DNA of 64,000 bases from Clusia tigrina (Eukaryota; Arthropoda; Insecta; Diptera; Clusiidae). Below, in pieces: positions 37,353 through 48,736 of the stretch. The DNA lies in NCBI GenBank assembly GCA_920105625.2, contig OV050031.1, positions 226,100,194 to 226,164,193 on the forward strand. Reading direction: 5' to 3'. The notes beneath the pieces were generated by a model that made no database searches, was not told the DNA's origin, and was given only the letters and a program-made list of their open reading frames with translations. How positions within the stretch are numbered: position 1 is the stretch's first letter; each line of letters starts with the position of its first letter. Both the position numbers and the translations under genes were made by a program.

Positions 37353-37813
37353 GCATGCCGCTACACTCGTTCCTCACACAAACAGCGCCCATGCCCAGAT
37401 CCACCCACCGGACTTGCATAGGAAGTTCGACAATTTCTTTGGCCGTAAAAGTCCACTGCGAAGACAGCGGCGTCTCAGCTCAAATAGTTCAAAATTGTAA
37501 CACAAACGAATACACACGCATTCCTCACACACCCATGCACAGAGAGCTGGCGGTGTGGGTGCCTGCTTTTGCACTCGCAGTCGTGAGAAGGCCGAAATTC
37601 GTAAATCGCTGTGCGGGTGGAAGCGATAAAAAACCAAAGCGCACCACGGTGCCACATTCAATTGTTTACGATCGCTCAACGATTAATCAACCAAGCCAAT
37701 CAGCCGTGCCGGTTCGCTGCCTCCGCCGTGTGTGTCTCAATTTTGTGGTTTCAAGTGTGTCGCTGCGTCCTGTCGCTATCAAGTCTGCCAAAGGATTACC
37801 TACTCCAATCAAA

Positions 37814-39123
37814 ATGGCCAACTCACAAAAGATGCTGCTCGCTGCTGTTGTTGTGTTGTGTCTCGCTCTGAACGGAGCGTGGTGCCAGGAGACGAACGCA
37901 AACGGAAGTGCAGATTCCGATGTCGCTGGTTAGTGATTGTTGTCCTTTGTACCAGGATCTAAGGACACTTGAGGGCCTGCAATACAGATAACAAACTGGA
38001 GAAGTACTTCGTAGAAAAGCAGATTCACTGTGATAAATCGGGGTGTCCATTTGGAGTGAACCCAGCTGGTTGTGTTTGATGGAAGCTTCCCAGGCAGAAA
38101 ATTCCAACTTTTTATGTACTATTCGAGAGTGGAGAGATCGCCTGGTACTCTCTGCTATGAGGGCTTTCAGAAGATTGTTGCAATGTAGTGCAAAGGAACC
38201 CCTTAGAAGGGTCTTGGACGTAAAGATTTGTGGGAGCTGCGATTTTTTGGAACAACGCTCTTGTAGAAGAAACGTAGAAGTCAGGAAGTTTACGCACGAA
38301 ATATCACGAAGATTCTGTGACGTCTTAGATGGTGTATATATCAGAGCAGTTACAGTCCTAGGACTAACAAGTGTACGGGGGATCAGGGTACTGCGTGATA
38401 TACGCATTCTCCGTGATGATCGGAGGCTATATGCTGGACCTCTTTCGCGATCGTGCTGAACGAGCCGATTTTATTCAGTTCCGACACTTTTGAGATACAT
38501 TTCGCCAGTCCGATATAGTCCGAGGCATTTTATCTGCCCTCCTTCATATGTCCTCAACAGGTTCCCCTTTCCCTTTCGTTCTAGGATATTCACCAGGCTG
38601 AAGCTTGCGGAATCAACCAATTCAGACCTATTTGTTTATTCAGTACAATTTCCATCACTCCTACTTTGTAGATCTATCAACATTATATTAAAGAGATAAT
38701 TGCCCCTTCCTCCTCTTACTGCCTGCCACGCCCTACTCTAATTATTACCATTTTCGCTTCCTTACTTTTCAGAAGCGCGCACATTCGGTCATCATTTTCT
38801 GAAGCGCATAAGCTTCGCCATTGTACCCGGTGCATTCGTGATTGGCGTTATCACCACCCTGCTGGCTGCCCTGACCGTGGTCTCCATGAAGGGTCTAGGA
38901 GTTGGTGTAAGTATCAGGTCTCAGGTCTCCGAAATACTGTTGCTTTGACCCCCGCCGATATTTGCAGGTCATTCTGCTGGTGCTCGCCATTGGACAAATG
39001 CTCTCCCGCACTTTGACGCCAGTGCACGCTGCGAGCGCCGCTTACGCCGCACCAGCGCCAGTGCCCATTGTCTACTCCCACCAGCACACCCAGCAGCCCG
39101 TTTGGCTGGAGAAGGAGTGGTAG
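37814..39123 (+). CDS. Small Osiris-like hydrophobic secreted protein, 134 aa
   Basis: Exons 37814-37928, 38773-38906, 38968-39123; phases close at 134 aa. The start ATG (AAAATGGCC context) opens a clear signal peptide ending near GAWCQE. An NGS sequon follows, then HHFLKR and a long hydrophobic Gly/Leu/Ala region (GAFVIGVITTLLAALTVV, GVGVILLVLAIGQML). The tail is Ala/Pro/Tyr-rich (YAAPAPVPIVYSHQH) and ends WLEKEW. Composition recalls the hydrophobic half of Osiris proteins without the Cys-bearing N-terminal domain. Intron 1 is 844 nt and shows nothing recognisable. Upstream of the ATG the frame stays open to 37355. ATTAAA at 39354-39359 may be the poly(A) signal. Function unknown; a cuticle or membrane-associated role is a guess from layout. 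Confidence 0.75.
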
Positions 39124-39942
39124 AGCGGTAGAAAGCTGCCTGTGAGAAGTGTGCAAAATTGACGAATTGGCAACTCCGGTAGCTATTAAGGCCCGCATAA
39201 TTAACGCAGTACTTACCTCAAGGACCCAGGCAGGACGCTACGTCCGCATGGCTCTGTGCTGGAAGAAACCAAAAATAATATTTAGTGCACTTAGATTTAG
39301 ACTAGTTGCTAATTATTTATTTAAATATTTATTTATTTATTTGTATTTATGCCATTAAAAACACGCTCCTCAGTTCCGCTTCTGCGCCGCTTCCCCCATT
39401 TGTGCGGCGGGTCGCGGTCAGAAGTGTTACTCGAGCAGCCGTCATGTCACGGAGACAATGAAAATTCCCCGCCTGTCTTTATTTTAAAAGTAAAATTTAT
39501 TGCCGCCGCTCTTGTTTATTCTTTGCTTGCGTTTAATGGCGTACTTTGTATTCAGCGGGCATCGGTTTGCAGTTCTTCGGCCCCCTTCCTATGCGGGGTC
39601 CACGATTTCCAGTTGCCTAAAACACGAATAAGCAGGCAATTCGTTTGCCCAAACGTGCTCGTCAACCCATTCACGTCTTCACGTCCGCCCGTGGTGCGAG
39701 TTCGGGTGAAGAAAGTGCGCTCCAGCCAAGGGACAAATGGGTCGAGCGTGCTCTTTTTGTGGTTTTTTGTGGAACAGTGTTCAGCATGACGCTAGTCTGG
39801 GGAACTTTGCATAATGCAGCACGAAAAGCATGTAGGTATTCTTTTATTCCAACGGGGAGGAATGCTCGATGACCATAGAAGCGAGCAATACGTAGGTCAC
39901 TGGACAGCAAAGCACAAAGTATTTAATGGTGATAACAAAGTA

Positions 39943-40086
39943 GATCAATCAATCAAATGTTGACGATGAAAACAAGATCTCAGACGATGAAATATAACTG
40001 CTCAGTGAACCCAAAAACAAAGTATTTCAATCAATCAAATCTTGACGATGAACATAATGATATACTTTGCTCAATGAACCCAAAAG
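39943..40086. repeat. Two imperfect direct repeats of about 80 bp
   Basis: The blocks CAATCAATCAAAT(G/C)TTGACGATGAA and CA(G/A)TGAACCCAAAA occur twice, offset by about 80 bp. No coding function. Confidence 0.6.
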
Positions 40087-40273
40087 GAAAGAAAGGCTCA
40101 GACCCACAAATTCAATAATAATCAGGGAGATGATGATCATTTAACTCAGTAGCATTTAAAGATGTCACACTTCGTCTTCATTATGACCTCATCAGAGGTT
40201 CAGAAACAACACAGCAACCCTGAGAAATTAAGTGGACACAAAAGAAGCTTCGATTAACAACACTAATAATAGC

Positions 40274-40555
40274 CATAATGTGAGGAAAGACCCCAAATCT
40301 TGTTTCACGAGTTGGCGTTATGGTATTTGACCCGAGGACTGGTTCTAAAGAATTGTTCCATTATTAAAAACAACTCTTGGGAACAGTGGTTTTGAACTCA
40401 AATCACAACATAAATACTATTCATAATGTCAGGAGAGACCTCAAATCTTGTGTCTTGAGTTGGCGATATGGTATTTGACCCGAAGTCTGGTTCTAAGGAA
40501 TTATTCCATTAATTATGAACAACTCTTGGGAACAGTGGTTATGAACTCAAATCTA
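40274..40555. repeat. Tandem duplication, about 158-bp unit, two copies
   Basis: The unit starts CATAATGT(G/C)AGGA and includes ATGGTATTTGACCCGA and AACTCTTGGGAACAGTGG. Copies begin at about 40274 and 40432 and differ by scattered substitutions. Confidence 0.75.
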
Positions 40556-40559
40556 AAAT

Positions 40560-42158
40560 CTGAATGTACGAGTATGATCATGGAGTTTAGTATGGAAAGT
40601 ATTTGAGCACTCTCAGGAACTGGGGAGTTAAACAAATTCTACCAGAACAATTGTTAAATTTTCAAAAAGCATTCTCCAGGGTACTTCATCAGCAATAGCC
40701 ACACCCTGACATTTAACATGTTGTTGGAGATTCCAATACATACCTGAGATACCTGAACATTTCGGTTTAAGGTCTGGAACATCTGAACAGAACTGAGCAA
40801 GAATCATCACATTAGAACACAAACTCTTCTCTAATCACCCTAACAATGTGTTGGAATTCTGAATGGATTTTTCTAATTAAAATTAAAGGCGATGAATAAT
40901 AAGACACAAGTCACTGGTCTCTACTTTTCTTCTTATAAAAAGCTTTAACTTCTTAAGAGTGAAACCATATCAGTGAGAAAAGTTATGGTTCAGTTCTTCT
41001 CCTTAGAAATGGTCTGGAAGTCTTCCAGAACTGTGAAAAAGTAATCTGAATATCATAGAGAGGGCTATTGAGATACTAATTTTTTGAAATGGACGATATA
41101 AGTGTGAAGATTTTGTTAGGTCAGGGGAAATACAGGACCCTTGAAAGGATTATTATGTGGAAACAATTTCAGGCAGATGCTGAATTTTATATTTTGGGCG
41201 TGTCACAAAAGATATTTTAGGTCGCAGTGTCGGCCATGGGGCAAACTACTAAAACAAAATTATTATATTTTAGACGACTTAGCGCCTGATCTATAACCAG
41301 AGGAGAATTTTCAAACAACTAGTATTATAGTACGAACAAAGATTTCGAATCTCATTTGGTACTCGTATATAAACCGATAACTAAAGATTTAGATTTGTGA
41401 AGAAAATTGTCATCCAATACGAGTAATTTCGGAGTTCGATCATGTTTCCAGAACAAATTTTGTGCTTTAAGTTTTGAGCAGGATACACAAGGTCAATTTT
41501 CATGTTTCCTGAGCTCGCATACAAGATTTATGTCAATGCTGCTCATCGTTTAAGTCTTCTCCAAATATTTATGGACGAAATCTGTGAGGAACAAACAAAA
41601 GATTGAAACAACGAACTAAAGATTTGTATAGCCCCCCAATATTATACTTATTCTCAGTAGATTTTTAGACCGATACGATTTGAAAGTCCAAAAGTACATA
41701 TTTATATATATGAAAAGTATAAGCAGATACAGGTAATATACAAGTGTGGATCAATAAGTACCTGAAATTCACAACAGATAGCGTTGCCACCTCAAATCCA
41801 ACATTTTGCTCATACCCCTTGACTCATTATAATAACGTACATGACAGGAGCATATTGCTTACCCTTCATAACTCGAGAGTCAATGGAATGAATTTGATGG
41901 TAGAAGATTTTGATTACTTGTAAGAATGTCAAAAGACTAATTTCTGACTGCCACGCCCTATGCTCACGCAATAAAAATATTTGAAATGGCATGTGATGAG
42001 ACATGCATAACACAAAACGATAGCATGTAACACGGAGTAGCAAAGTCTTAAGCACTGGTCTAAAATGAGAGAGAAAAGGAGTTTTTCATAAGCCTAGATA
42101 CGATTACTTAAAATGACGTCATTCAACTAAAATCCACAAATTCACAAAATCTCTGAAA
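40560..42158. other. AT-rich intergenic, no gene seen
   Basis: No supported coding region, splice structure or RNA gene. Low GC throughout. Confidence 0.4.
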
Positions 42159-42419
42159 TGGTTATATTTTTACCTGAGTGTCAGTGGATAAGCTCTATAT
42201 TAAGATCTAGTTTAACAGTCCTTGAAACTGTCGTTTTTCTTGCAAGTTATTGGGAATATTACTAATACACGAGGCTCATGAGACAACCTTTGAGTCTCAT
42301 GAGCCTCGTGTATTAGTAATATTCCCAATAACTTGCAAGAAAAACGACAGTTTCAAGGACTGTTAAACTAGATCTTAATATAGAGCTTATCCACTGACAC
42401 TCAGGTAAAAATATAACCA
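42159..42419. repeat. Perfect 126-bp inverted repeat with 9-nt loop
   Basis: Left arm 42159-42284, right arm 42294-42419, loop AACCTTTGA. I compared the arms base by base and found no mismatch. A transcript would fold into a 126-bp perfect hairpin. No open frame of note. Confidence 0.95.
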
Positions 42420-42429
42420 CCTTTGAGGA

Positions 42430-43160
42430 AGCATCTTAACTTAAAACAGTTACCATTAAACTAGCACTCATCTGAAGCGCCCATATTAACTTCCCAGATG
42501 ACCAAGATGCATTTTCTCAGATGCTAACGTTCTGCAAGTGCACGCAAGAATCTGGATGAATCCGTATATCGAAATAAGTGGAAAACAATGCCAAAAGCAG
42601 ACAGTGATTGGAGTAAATTGAAACCTGATTACGATCCGTAACTGCAGCCGCCGTTAATGTGCTGAACTAGTTTCCCCACCGGCCCCAGCAGCCCGATGTG
42701 GGTCATGCTGTGTGCCGAACCATTGGATGTGGACAAGAATTAAGCGCACAATAATAGCCACGCTTTCAAAGAAAACTCGCTGAAAGTGGCGAAGTTATGT
42801 GCTCGTACGTGATTATGGATGAAATGCTGCACTGCGCCGAGATCGAACCCCATTTTGCTGGTGCATGCGCCAAGAGGATGGAGCGGGAAGAGCCGGCAGC
42901 GACAGAACAAGCTGCGAAATGTCTGCGGCAACGCAATTGCAGAAAAGAAAACGGCAGAGATTCTAATGCGAATGCAGCACATCCACGCCGTGGTGGATGC
43001 ATGCCGTCCGAGCGCAGCGCATCTGCACAGTTGGCTGCGGAGCATTCGACTGAACAGATGCAAACGGTGAGCAACACTCGCAGGAAGCAGCCAAAGTGAA
43101 CGCAAGGACTCTCTAATCGCATTGCCAGGATTTTTGATACGCAGCACGTTGCGGACCAGT
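42430..43160. other. Upstream region of the 350-aa Osiris-like gene
   Basis: No gene supported. The overlapping open frames on both strands at 42740-43183 are mutual shadows. No clear TATA box. Confidence 0.35.
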
Positions 43161-43167
43161 AGTGAAA

Positions 43168-44380
43168 ATGGCGGCGCTGGCAATTCAGTTGTTTAGTGTG
43201 TATGTAACGCTGCTTGTCGCTGTAGTGGTGGTGTGCATTACGCCCTCAAGCCAGCAACAGCCCTCTGCACGTACGGCCAACACCCACGACGGCCTCAACG
43301 AACCCTCTGCCGGCAACAGTCTGTACCACACGTACGAGGTGGCCAGAAACTTTCTGCTAGACTCGGACGGTGGCGCCGATAACTTGGTCAAAAGCGTGCC
43401 ATACTTTCGGGCGTCGATTCCCATGCGCGTCTACGAGTGTCTGCGCGGGTTCAGCATACTGCGCTGCACGAAACTGTACGCGCTGCAGAAAATGGAGGCG
43501 AGCAAGCGAACTCCCTCGACGGGCAATTTGACGCAGGCAGGTTCCTACATCCCCGACTTTCCCCCGCACTTATACCGCAGTTAGTCTTAGCTGCCTCCAA
43601 CCTATCTGAGTACTTTTTCTTTCTTTCCACAACTGCAGGACTTCCTGGACCAATTCTTCGGGCATGAGGATCACATGGGCAGCTTGATCAGCGACAAGTA
43701 CACGCAATTGTCGGAGCAGGATCTGAATCAGCAATTGATGGTGCATTTCCAGCGCTTCTTTAAACACCGTGACCTTAAGTTGCACTTCCTGCCGGGCATC
43801 ATGGTCCGGATTGTGCCCAGCAAAGAGAACAAACTGGTATTCTCGCTGAAGCAGCGTAAGTGCAGACGAGTGTGGTTCCCCTACCAAAGTGTTAATCTTT
43901 GCATACTTTGCAGCCACAAACGCGCGCAGCCGTGCGCTGAAAACCGGATCTGGCGATGCTGATGACACCACCGGCTCAGACTTATTGGAGACAGAGAAGC
44001 AAGGCATCGGTGGGGGCATCGGCGATGGTGGCGGTGGTGGTATTGGCGGTGGCGGCGGTGGTATTGGAGAAGGTGACTCCGGTGGTATTGGCGGTGGTGG
44101 CGGCCTTGGTGGAGGCATTCGGCAACGCGTCAAAAACAAAAACAAAAAGTCCGCCTACAGCGCCATGATTCAGTTGGCTGTGCCGGTCATGGTGCTGCCG
44201 GCCATTCTGATGGGCTCCTTTCTACCCTTCATCTTGCCCGTCCTTAAGTTGGCCACCATTATGACGTTGGTGATGAATAACAGCGCCTTCGTGGCGGCGC
44301 TCATCTACGCAGCCAAAACGCACGCCAACTCACAGGATGAGCAGCACATCAGCTACGGTCCCCATCCGGCGTACCACTGA
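43168..44380 (+). CDS. Osiris family (DUF1676-type) protein with Gly-rich linker, 350 aa
   Basis: Exons 43168-43536, 43639-43855, 43914-44380; total 350 aa. Signal peptide about residues 1-26. The N-domain has the Osiris Cys pair (YECLRGFSILRCTKLYALQK), the block TGNLTQ joined to DFLDQFFG, and HFLPGIMVRIVPSKENK. The third exon inserts a Gly-rich linker (about residues 225-265, GGGGGIGG type) before KNKNKKSAYSAM and the long hydrophobic region (AVPVMVLPAILMG, LPFILPVLKLATIM). The tail ends YGPHPAYH. Exon 1 can only join exon 2 in frame through a GC donor (CAG|GCAGGT); using the neighbouring GT shifts the frame into a stop. Osiris proteins are insect-specific and act in apical/cuticular secretion. 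Poly(A) signal at 44432-44437. Confidence 0.85.
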
Positions 44381-44431
44381 AGATCGGTTCTCTTTGTTCA
44401 TACAACAACAAAATCAGCAGAAAAGCATTCT

Positions 44432-44437
44432 AATAAA
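44432..44437 (+). terminator. Poly(A) signal of the 350-aa Osiris gene
   Basis: AATAAA 52 nt after the stop codon. Confidence 0.65.
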
Positions 44438-44718
44438 ATCGCCTCTCGGGGTAATTGGCAAAGGTCTGTTGTGCTATTGTGTTCATTTATTTCCACTTTA
44501 AACATTTAAGAAGCAAAAACGAAGCATGCAAATTTATGCAAAGCACTCAACACAATTCGCAAGTTATGCAAATCGCGTACAGGGTGGAAACAGGTCGGTT
44601 ACTTAAACTAAGCCGTCTTCGCAAAATCCACGACTCGGTCTCCTCAACCTCGGCCACTGTTTGACTTTAAACAGAAGTGCGCTACGCGGTCGCTCCGGGC
44701 ACATTAGTCCTTCGCACA

Positions 44719-44766
44719 CTGCGGTAACACCTTTTCTGCGGTAACAAATTTTCTGCGATAACACCT
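44719..44766. repeat. 17-bp tandem repeat, three copies
   Basis: CTGCGGTAACACCTTTT repeated three times with small changes (AAATTTT, GCGATAACACC). Confidence 0.7.
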
Positions 44767-44929
44767 CTTATTATACGTAGGCGAGGTACTCGCAACTTAT
44801 CAGGCCCCATGTTTTCACCCATAGAGCTGTGTCAAACAGTGTCTCTGCTGCCCCTATCCACCGAGTTCAAAGTAAAATAGCCGGCAAGTGCAGTTCCCCT
44901 GAGAACTGAGGATAGAAAGATAAGTCAAG

Positions 44930-45075
44930 TCAAATCCTGCGCTTTATTAGGGCTTCGAAATGGTTGGACGAGTGAATCGGTGGTGGGTTGTTACGCGGTG
45001 GTATCCCAATGGACCCACGGTGGTCTGAGTGAGCTGGTCCTTAGAACGGCTGTCACGTTAACCTAACCTAACCAA
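44930..45075 (+). mobile_element. Short LINE 3' end with 8-bp target-site duplication
   Basis: Matches the end of the LINE at 61764-62330 (TGCGCTTTATTAGGG, GGTGGTCTGAGTGAGCTGGT) and finishes in TAACCTAACCTAACC. Flanked by AAGTCAAG at 44922-44929 and 45076-45083, so it is a 5'-truncated insertion of only about 146 bp. Confidence 0.75.
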
Positions 45076-45403
45076 AAGTCAAGCTAAGGATTTTTGTATA
45101 TATTGTACACAGGGACCAGTGGGATCAGCTCAAACTGCATTGATTTTTGGTATCATTCCTATCATTTTTGTATTTCTACGTCAATCCTGTTTCTGCTGAA
45201 ATCAAGAAAGAAGTCAGACTAGGAACCAAGGAACACAATCCTAACTTGGAAACTCGCTCTTAAAGCGGCCTCTTTTCTACGAACTGCTTGCGGGACATTT
45301 GCAAAGCCAATTTCGTTCCTACGTCCTGTCATCTTAGTGAGTTTTTGCAAGTTAGAAAGTCAGTAGCGGGAGGCACTTCTGTTTGATCTCTCCTCGATTG
45401 AAC

Positions 45404-45727
45404 CTCAATTTATTTATGCTTAGAATACTTCAACACCAGTTTCAGCAGGTCAAATTGGAAAGTACGATAAACTGAGCTCCTGTACATATCTCCCACTTAA
45501 ACCGAACTGTTTCCAATTGTGGCCCGGGAACCAAATTCTGTGAGTTCAAAGGCTCGCAGTGCCGACATAGTTTCCTTTCTAACCCTCAATTTCTTTATGC
45601 TCAGAACACTCCAGCTTCATCGGGTGAAATTGTATTGGAAAGTACGACAAACTGAGCTCCTGTAGATATTTCCCACTCAAACCGAACTGTTTCCAATTGT
45701 GGCCCGGGAACCAAATTCTGTGAGTTC
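45404..45727. repeat. Tandem duplication, about 180-bp spacing, two copies
   Basis: Both copies contain ACTGAGCTCCTGTA, CCGAACTGTTTCCAATTG and TGGCCCGGGAACCAAATTCT. They start near 45404 and 45584. A short unrelated segment separates them. Confidence 0.8.
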
Positions 45728-45739
45728 AGTGCAGACTTA

Positions 45740-48430
45740 GGGTCCTCTGGGGATCTGTTCTGTCAACACAAGCCAAACGAAAGCGGAAGTAAATGACGTC
45801 GCCCAAGAACACTTTGCAGAAGGAGTCCAAAGGAAGCCTCTCAACTCCTAATTACTGGTACTCTATGCAATTAGAGCAATAATAAGTGGTTTCCATTAAA
45901 GCAACGTCCGTAAATATGGCAAAAGCATCCTCCCATGCTTGGAGGAGGCTTTTGTACTGGCACCAATCATGAGTCACGCTTAGGCATCACTTGATAGCTT
46001 CGTTTGGGAGCGGTATGAATTCGTTTAAGGTCAACAAGATGTGGAAAGTGGCACAGATACCTGAAGACAAGAGTATTGATGTTAAGAGCTACCCGTGAAT
46101 AACTTCAATTTCAGGATTTTCCCGATTCCAGTATATCATTTCGTTTGCCAGGCAGAGGCCGTTAGCAGTTAAGCGCTTGCCAGCACGCCTCGTCCGGGTG
46201 CTGGTGCTGGTGCTGGCGAAGTGTGGCGAGCATCTGCTAAGCAGACTTCCGCACTATACTTACGCGTATTGGCTGAGAGATCGGTAACCAGGCAGAATAA
46301 TGGCGACCACTTTGATAATATGATTATATAAAGACTCGTTAGTTTGTTTTATTGTTTATGGTGCTGATTGATAAGCGAAGAGAGATTCTTACCGCACCAC
46401 TTATGGGTGGTAGGGGTATGTTGTGTGCGGGCTTATGACGCCTCCGAAGTGTGTACCTGTTTGGCGATTGAATATTTTAATTATGAATTCTGTTTCGCTT
46501 CGAAATATCAAGACGCACACTTTATGTGATCTTTTCTTGATCACCTCCGAATACTTGTTCTGTGACATAACAGTTGTGAGTTGAATTGGGTTGTGCAATT
46601 CTTCGGCTGTGCTTGTGTTGATGCTCTTTTGCACTTCCGTTTCTTCGCAGAGAATTTAATGAATTGGATTAATTAAGACGACAGACGCAAATTGCGAACC
46701 TCAGCTCTTCACACTTCGCAGGGTAGCGGCAACGCACACACACACACACACACACACTCAGACACATCCACACCCAAGCGATGTTAATTAAAGGTGTATT
46801 AATTAAGTTCATTTTAATTAAAATTATTGTTGGTTTTTTATGGTAATTTAGATTTGCAGAGATTCCGGACGACTTAGACAGAGAATTATATGCTAATCTA
46901 TTCATTAATATGCGTACAAAGCGAGATTTTCATGGAAACACCCTTCAAACTGGACGACATTTTTTGGCAGAATTTTGCGGCAATGTTGTCTGCTTATTCG
47001 GAAGCAAACGGTCATGTTTCCAAAACAACAACATCAGGAACTAATTAAAATCAGCAGCCAACATCATCAGCCAAGTGCTTAAGACTAAAGTGAGAATTGA
47101 ATAGGAAGGCTTCACAGAATGTGGGTATAGGAAGGCAGTTGCCTGATCTCTTTGAAATTCTGTGAGTAAAATTGTGCCAAACCTTCTCCACAAACATACT
47201 CTCTTTTTCCCATACCGCCAACGTCCCAACTCTAATAGTACCATTTCTCAAGGGATTCCCTTAAGGTTCTCTGAGAAATATTGGAACACACTGACGGCAT
47301 TAAGAAGGAGCGACCCTATTCTTTGTAAAGAAGTTTAAATTCTTCTACTCTCCACTTCAAATATCCTCTCTTATCCTCTCATATACACAGTCTATTCCAC
47401 CAATTAATTTGGCATTCCCCTTATAGATGGATCTCAGCATGAAGGCTTAATGTAGAGAATACACAGCCTGTTATCTAGTCTGTTTCTATCATGGTTCTCT
47501 TCCACTGTTTGTTTCATTCCACTTCCTCACACCCAATTTTCCAGTCTCCTGACTGGTCGTTTGAATCGCCGAGTGACTACACTGGAAGAAGAACGGGGAT
47601 AAACAGAGCCACCTTTTCTGTGAGAACTACGTTCTCTTTCCTCCTCCACTACTCTCTTTACGCACTACTCTCTTTCCCTCACCATTTCCACACCGACCAG
47701 TTAACCACATTCCTACCCCTTATCCCCGTATCTACTTATAACCACTACCCCTCATCCCCACTACCCCTCATCCCCACTACCCCTCATCCCCACTACCCCT
47801 CATCCCCCTAACCTCTCATCCCATCATATTCAAAGTCGTAATTTCGTAGTTGTAGTATAAATTTTTAATAATTTCCCTCAGTTATGTAAATTGTAATATA
47901 CAAAATGTAAATTAATGAACCTTATAAACGAACTGGAACGCTACGCCGATCGTTCCAGGCATTAACAAACAAAACAATTGTGTTTAAAAAATAATTAAAA
48001 AAAAAGAACTTAAAACTCATACATACATTACAAGCGACTTCCTTACGACTAAACCTTAGCACTATAGTTAACTTAAACGTAGAACCTCTTGCGTATTTAA
48101 ACCTAAATGATGCCCCCCGACACGGAGAAGCCGAAAATCTCTGCCGGATTTCCTTCTGGGTACATTGATTTACTTTCAATTCATTTCGCATTATTTCATC
48201 AGATTTGATTGGGTGGCTTGGGATGACTGTGTTTGATTGCGTGTACGTGGGTTGTGTGTGTGTGTGTGTGTGTGTTTGTGTGTATACGTTGGTTGTTTGT
48301 GTAGGTAGGTAGGTTGTTTGTGTGGGTGTGTGAGTTCTTCAGTGAGCAATTATAACTGATATATTGTTTACTGTGCCCCTACAAAGTGATGCATTGCGAT
48401 GGGAAACTGTTGATTGAGAGAGCGGTCCGC
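45740..48430. other. Intergenic with microsatellites, no gene seen
   Basis: (CA)n at about 46736-46757 and (GT)n at about 48252-48276. Strongly pyrimidine-rich plus strand at 47490-47820. Includes the probable 3' UTR of the desaturase below 48432; I see no clear poly(A) signal close to its stop. Confidence 0.4.
47742..47811. repeat. 17-bp CT-rich tandem repeat, about four copies
   Basis: Unit CACTACCCCTCATCCCC. No coding meaning; the open frame through it is a by-product. Confidence 0.8.
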
Positions 48431-48431
48431 T

Positions 48432-48698
48432 CTATTCGTCCTTCTTCTCAATGATGTTGGCGCCTTTGCGGTCGTCCTCAGTCACGTCCTTGTCGTCCCA
48501 GCCCCACACCATTGCGGTTTCCTTTTCGTGATCGAGGTGGGCAACCAGCTCAGAGGTGATGTCAGTGGAGTTGTTGTTCTCGTCAGCCAAGGCCGGGTGG
48601 GTGCCGTCGCCGGTGCGTCTGGCGCGCTTCAGTACCATTTCCGTGGAAACAGATTTCAGATCGTAGGCTTGACCTGTATGTGTGCATGTGTGTGTGCA

Positions 48699-48736
<38 letters not shown>

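Noticed and set aside
37374..38459. Several overlapping open frames on both strands in the 5' region and first intron of the 134-aa gene
   Set aside because: Mutual shadows; only the spliced signal-peptide frame is coherent.
43570..44145. Proline-rich minus-strand open frame
   Set aside because: Antisense of the Gly-rich linker of the Osiris gene.
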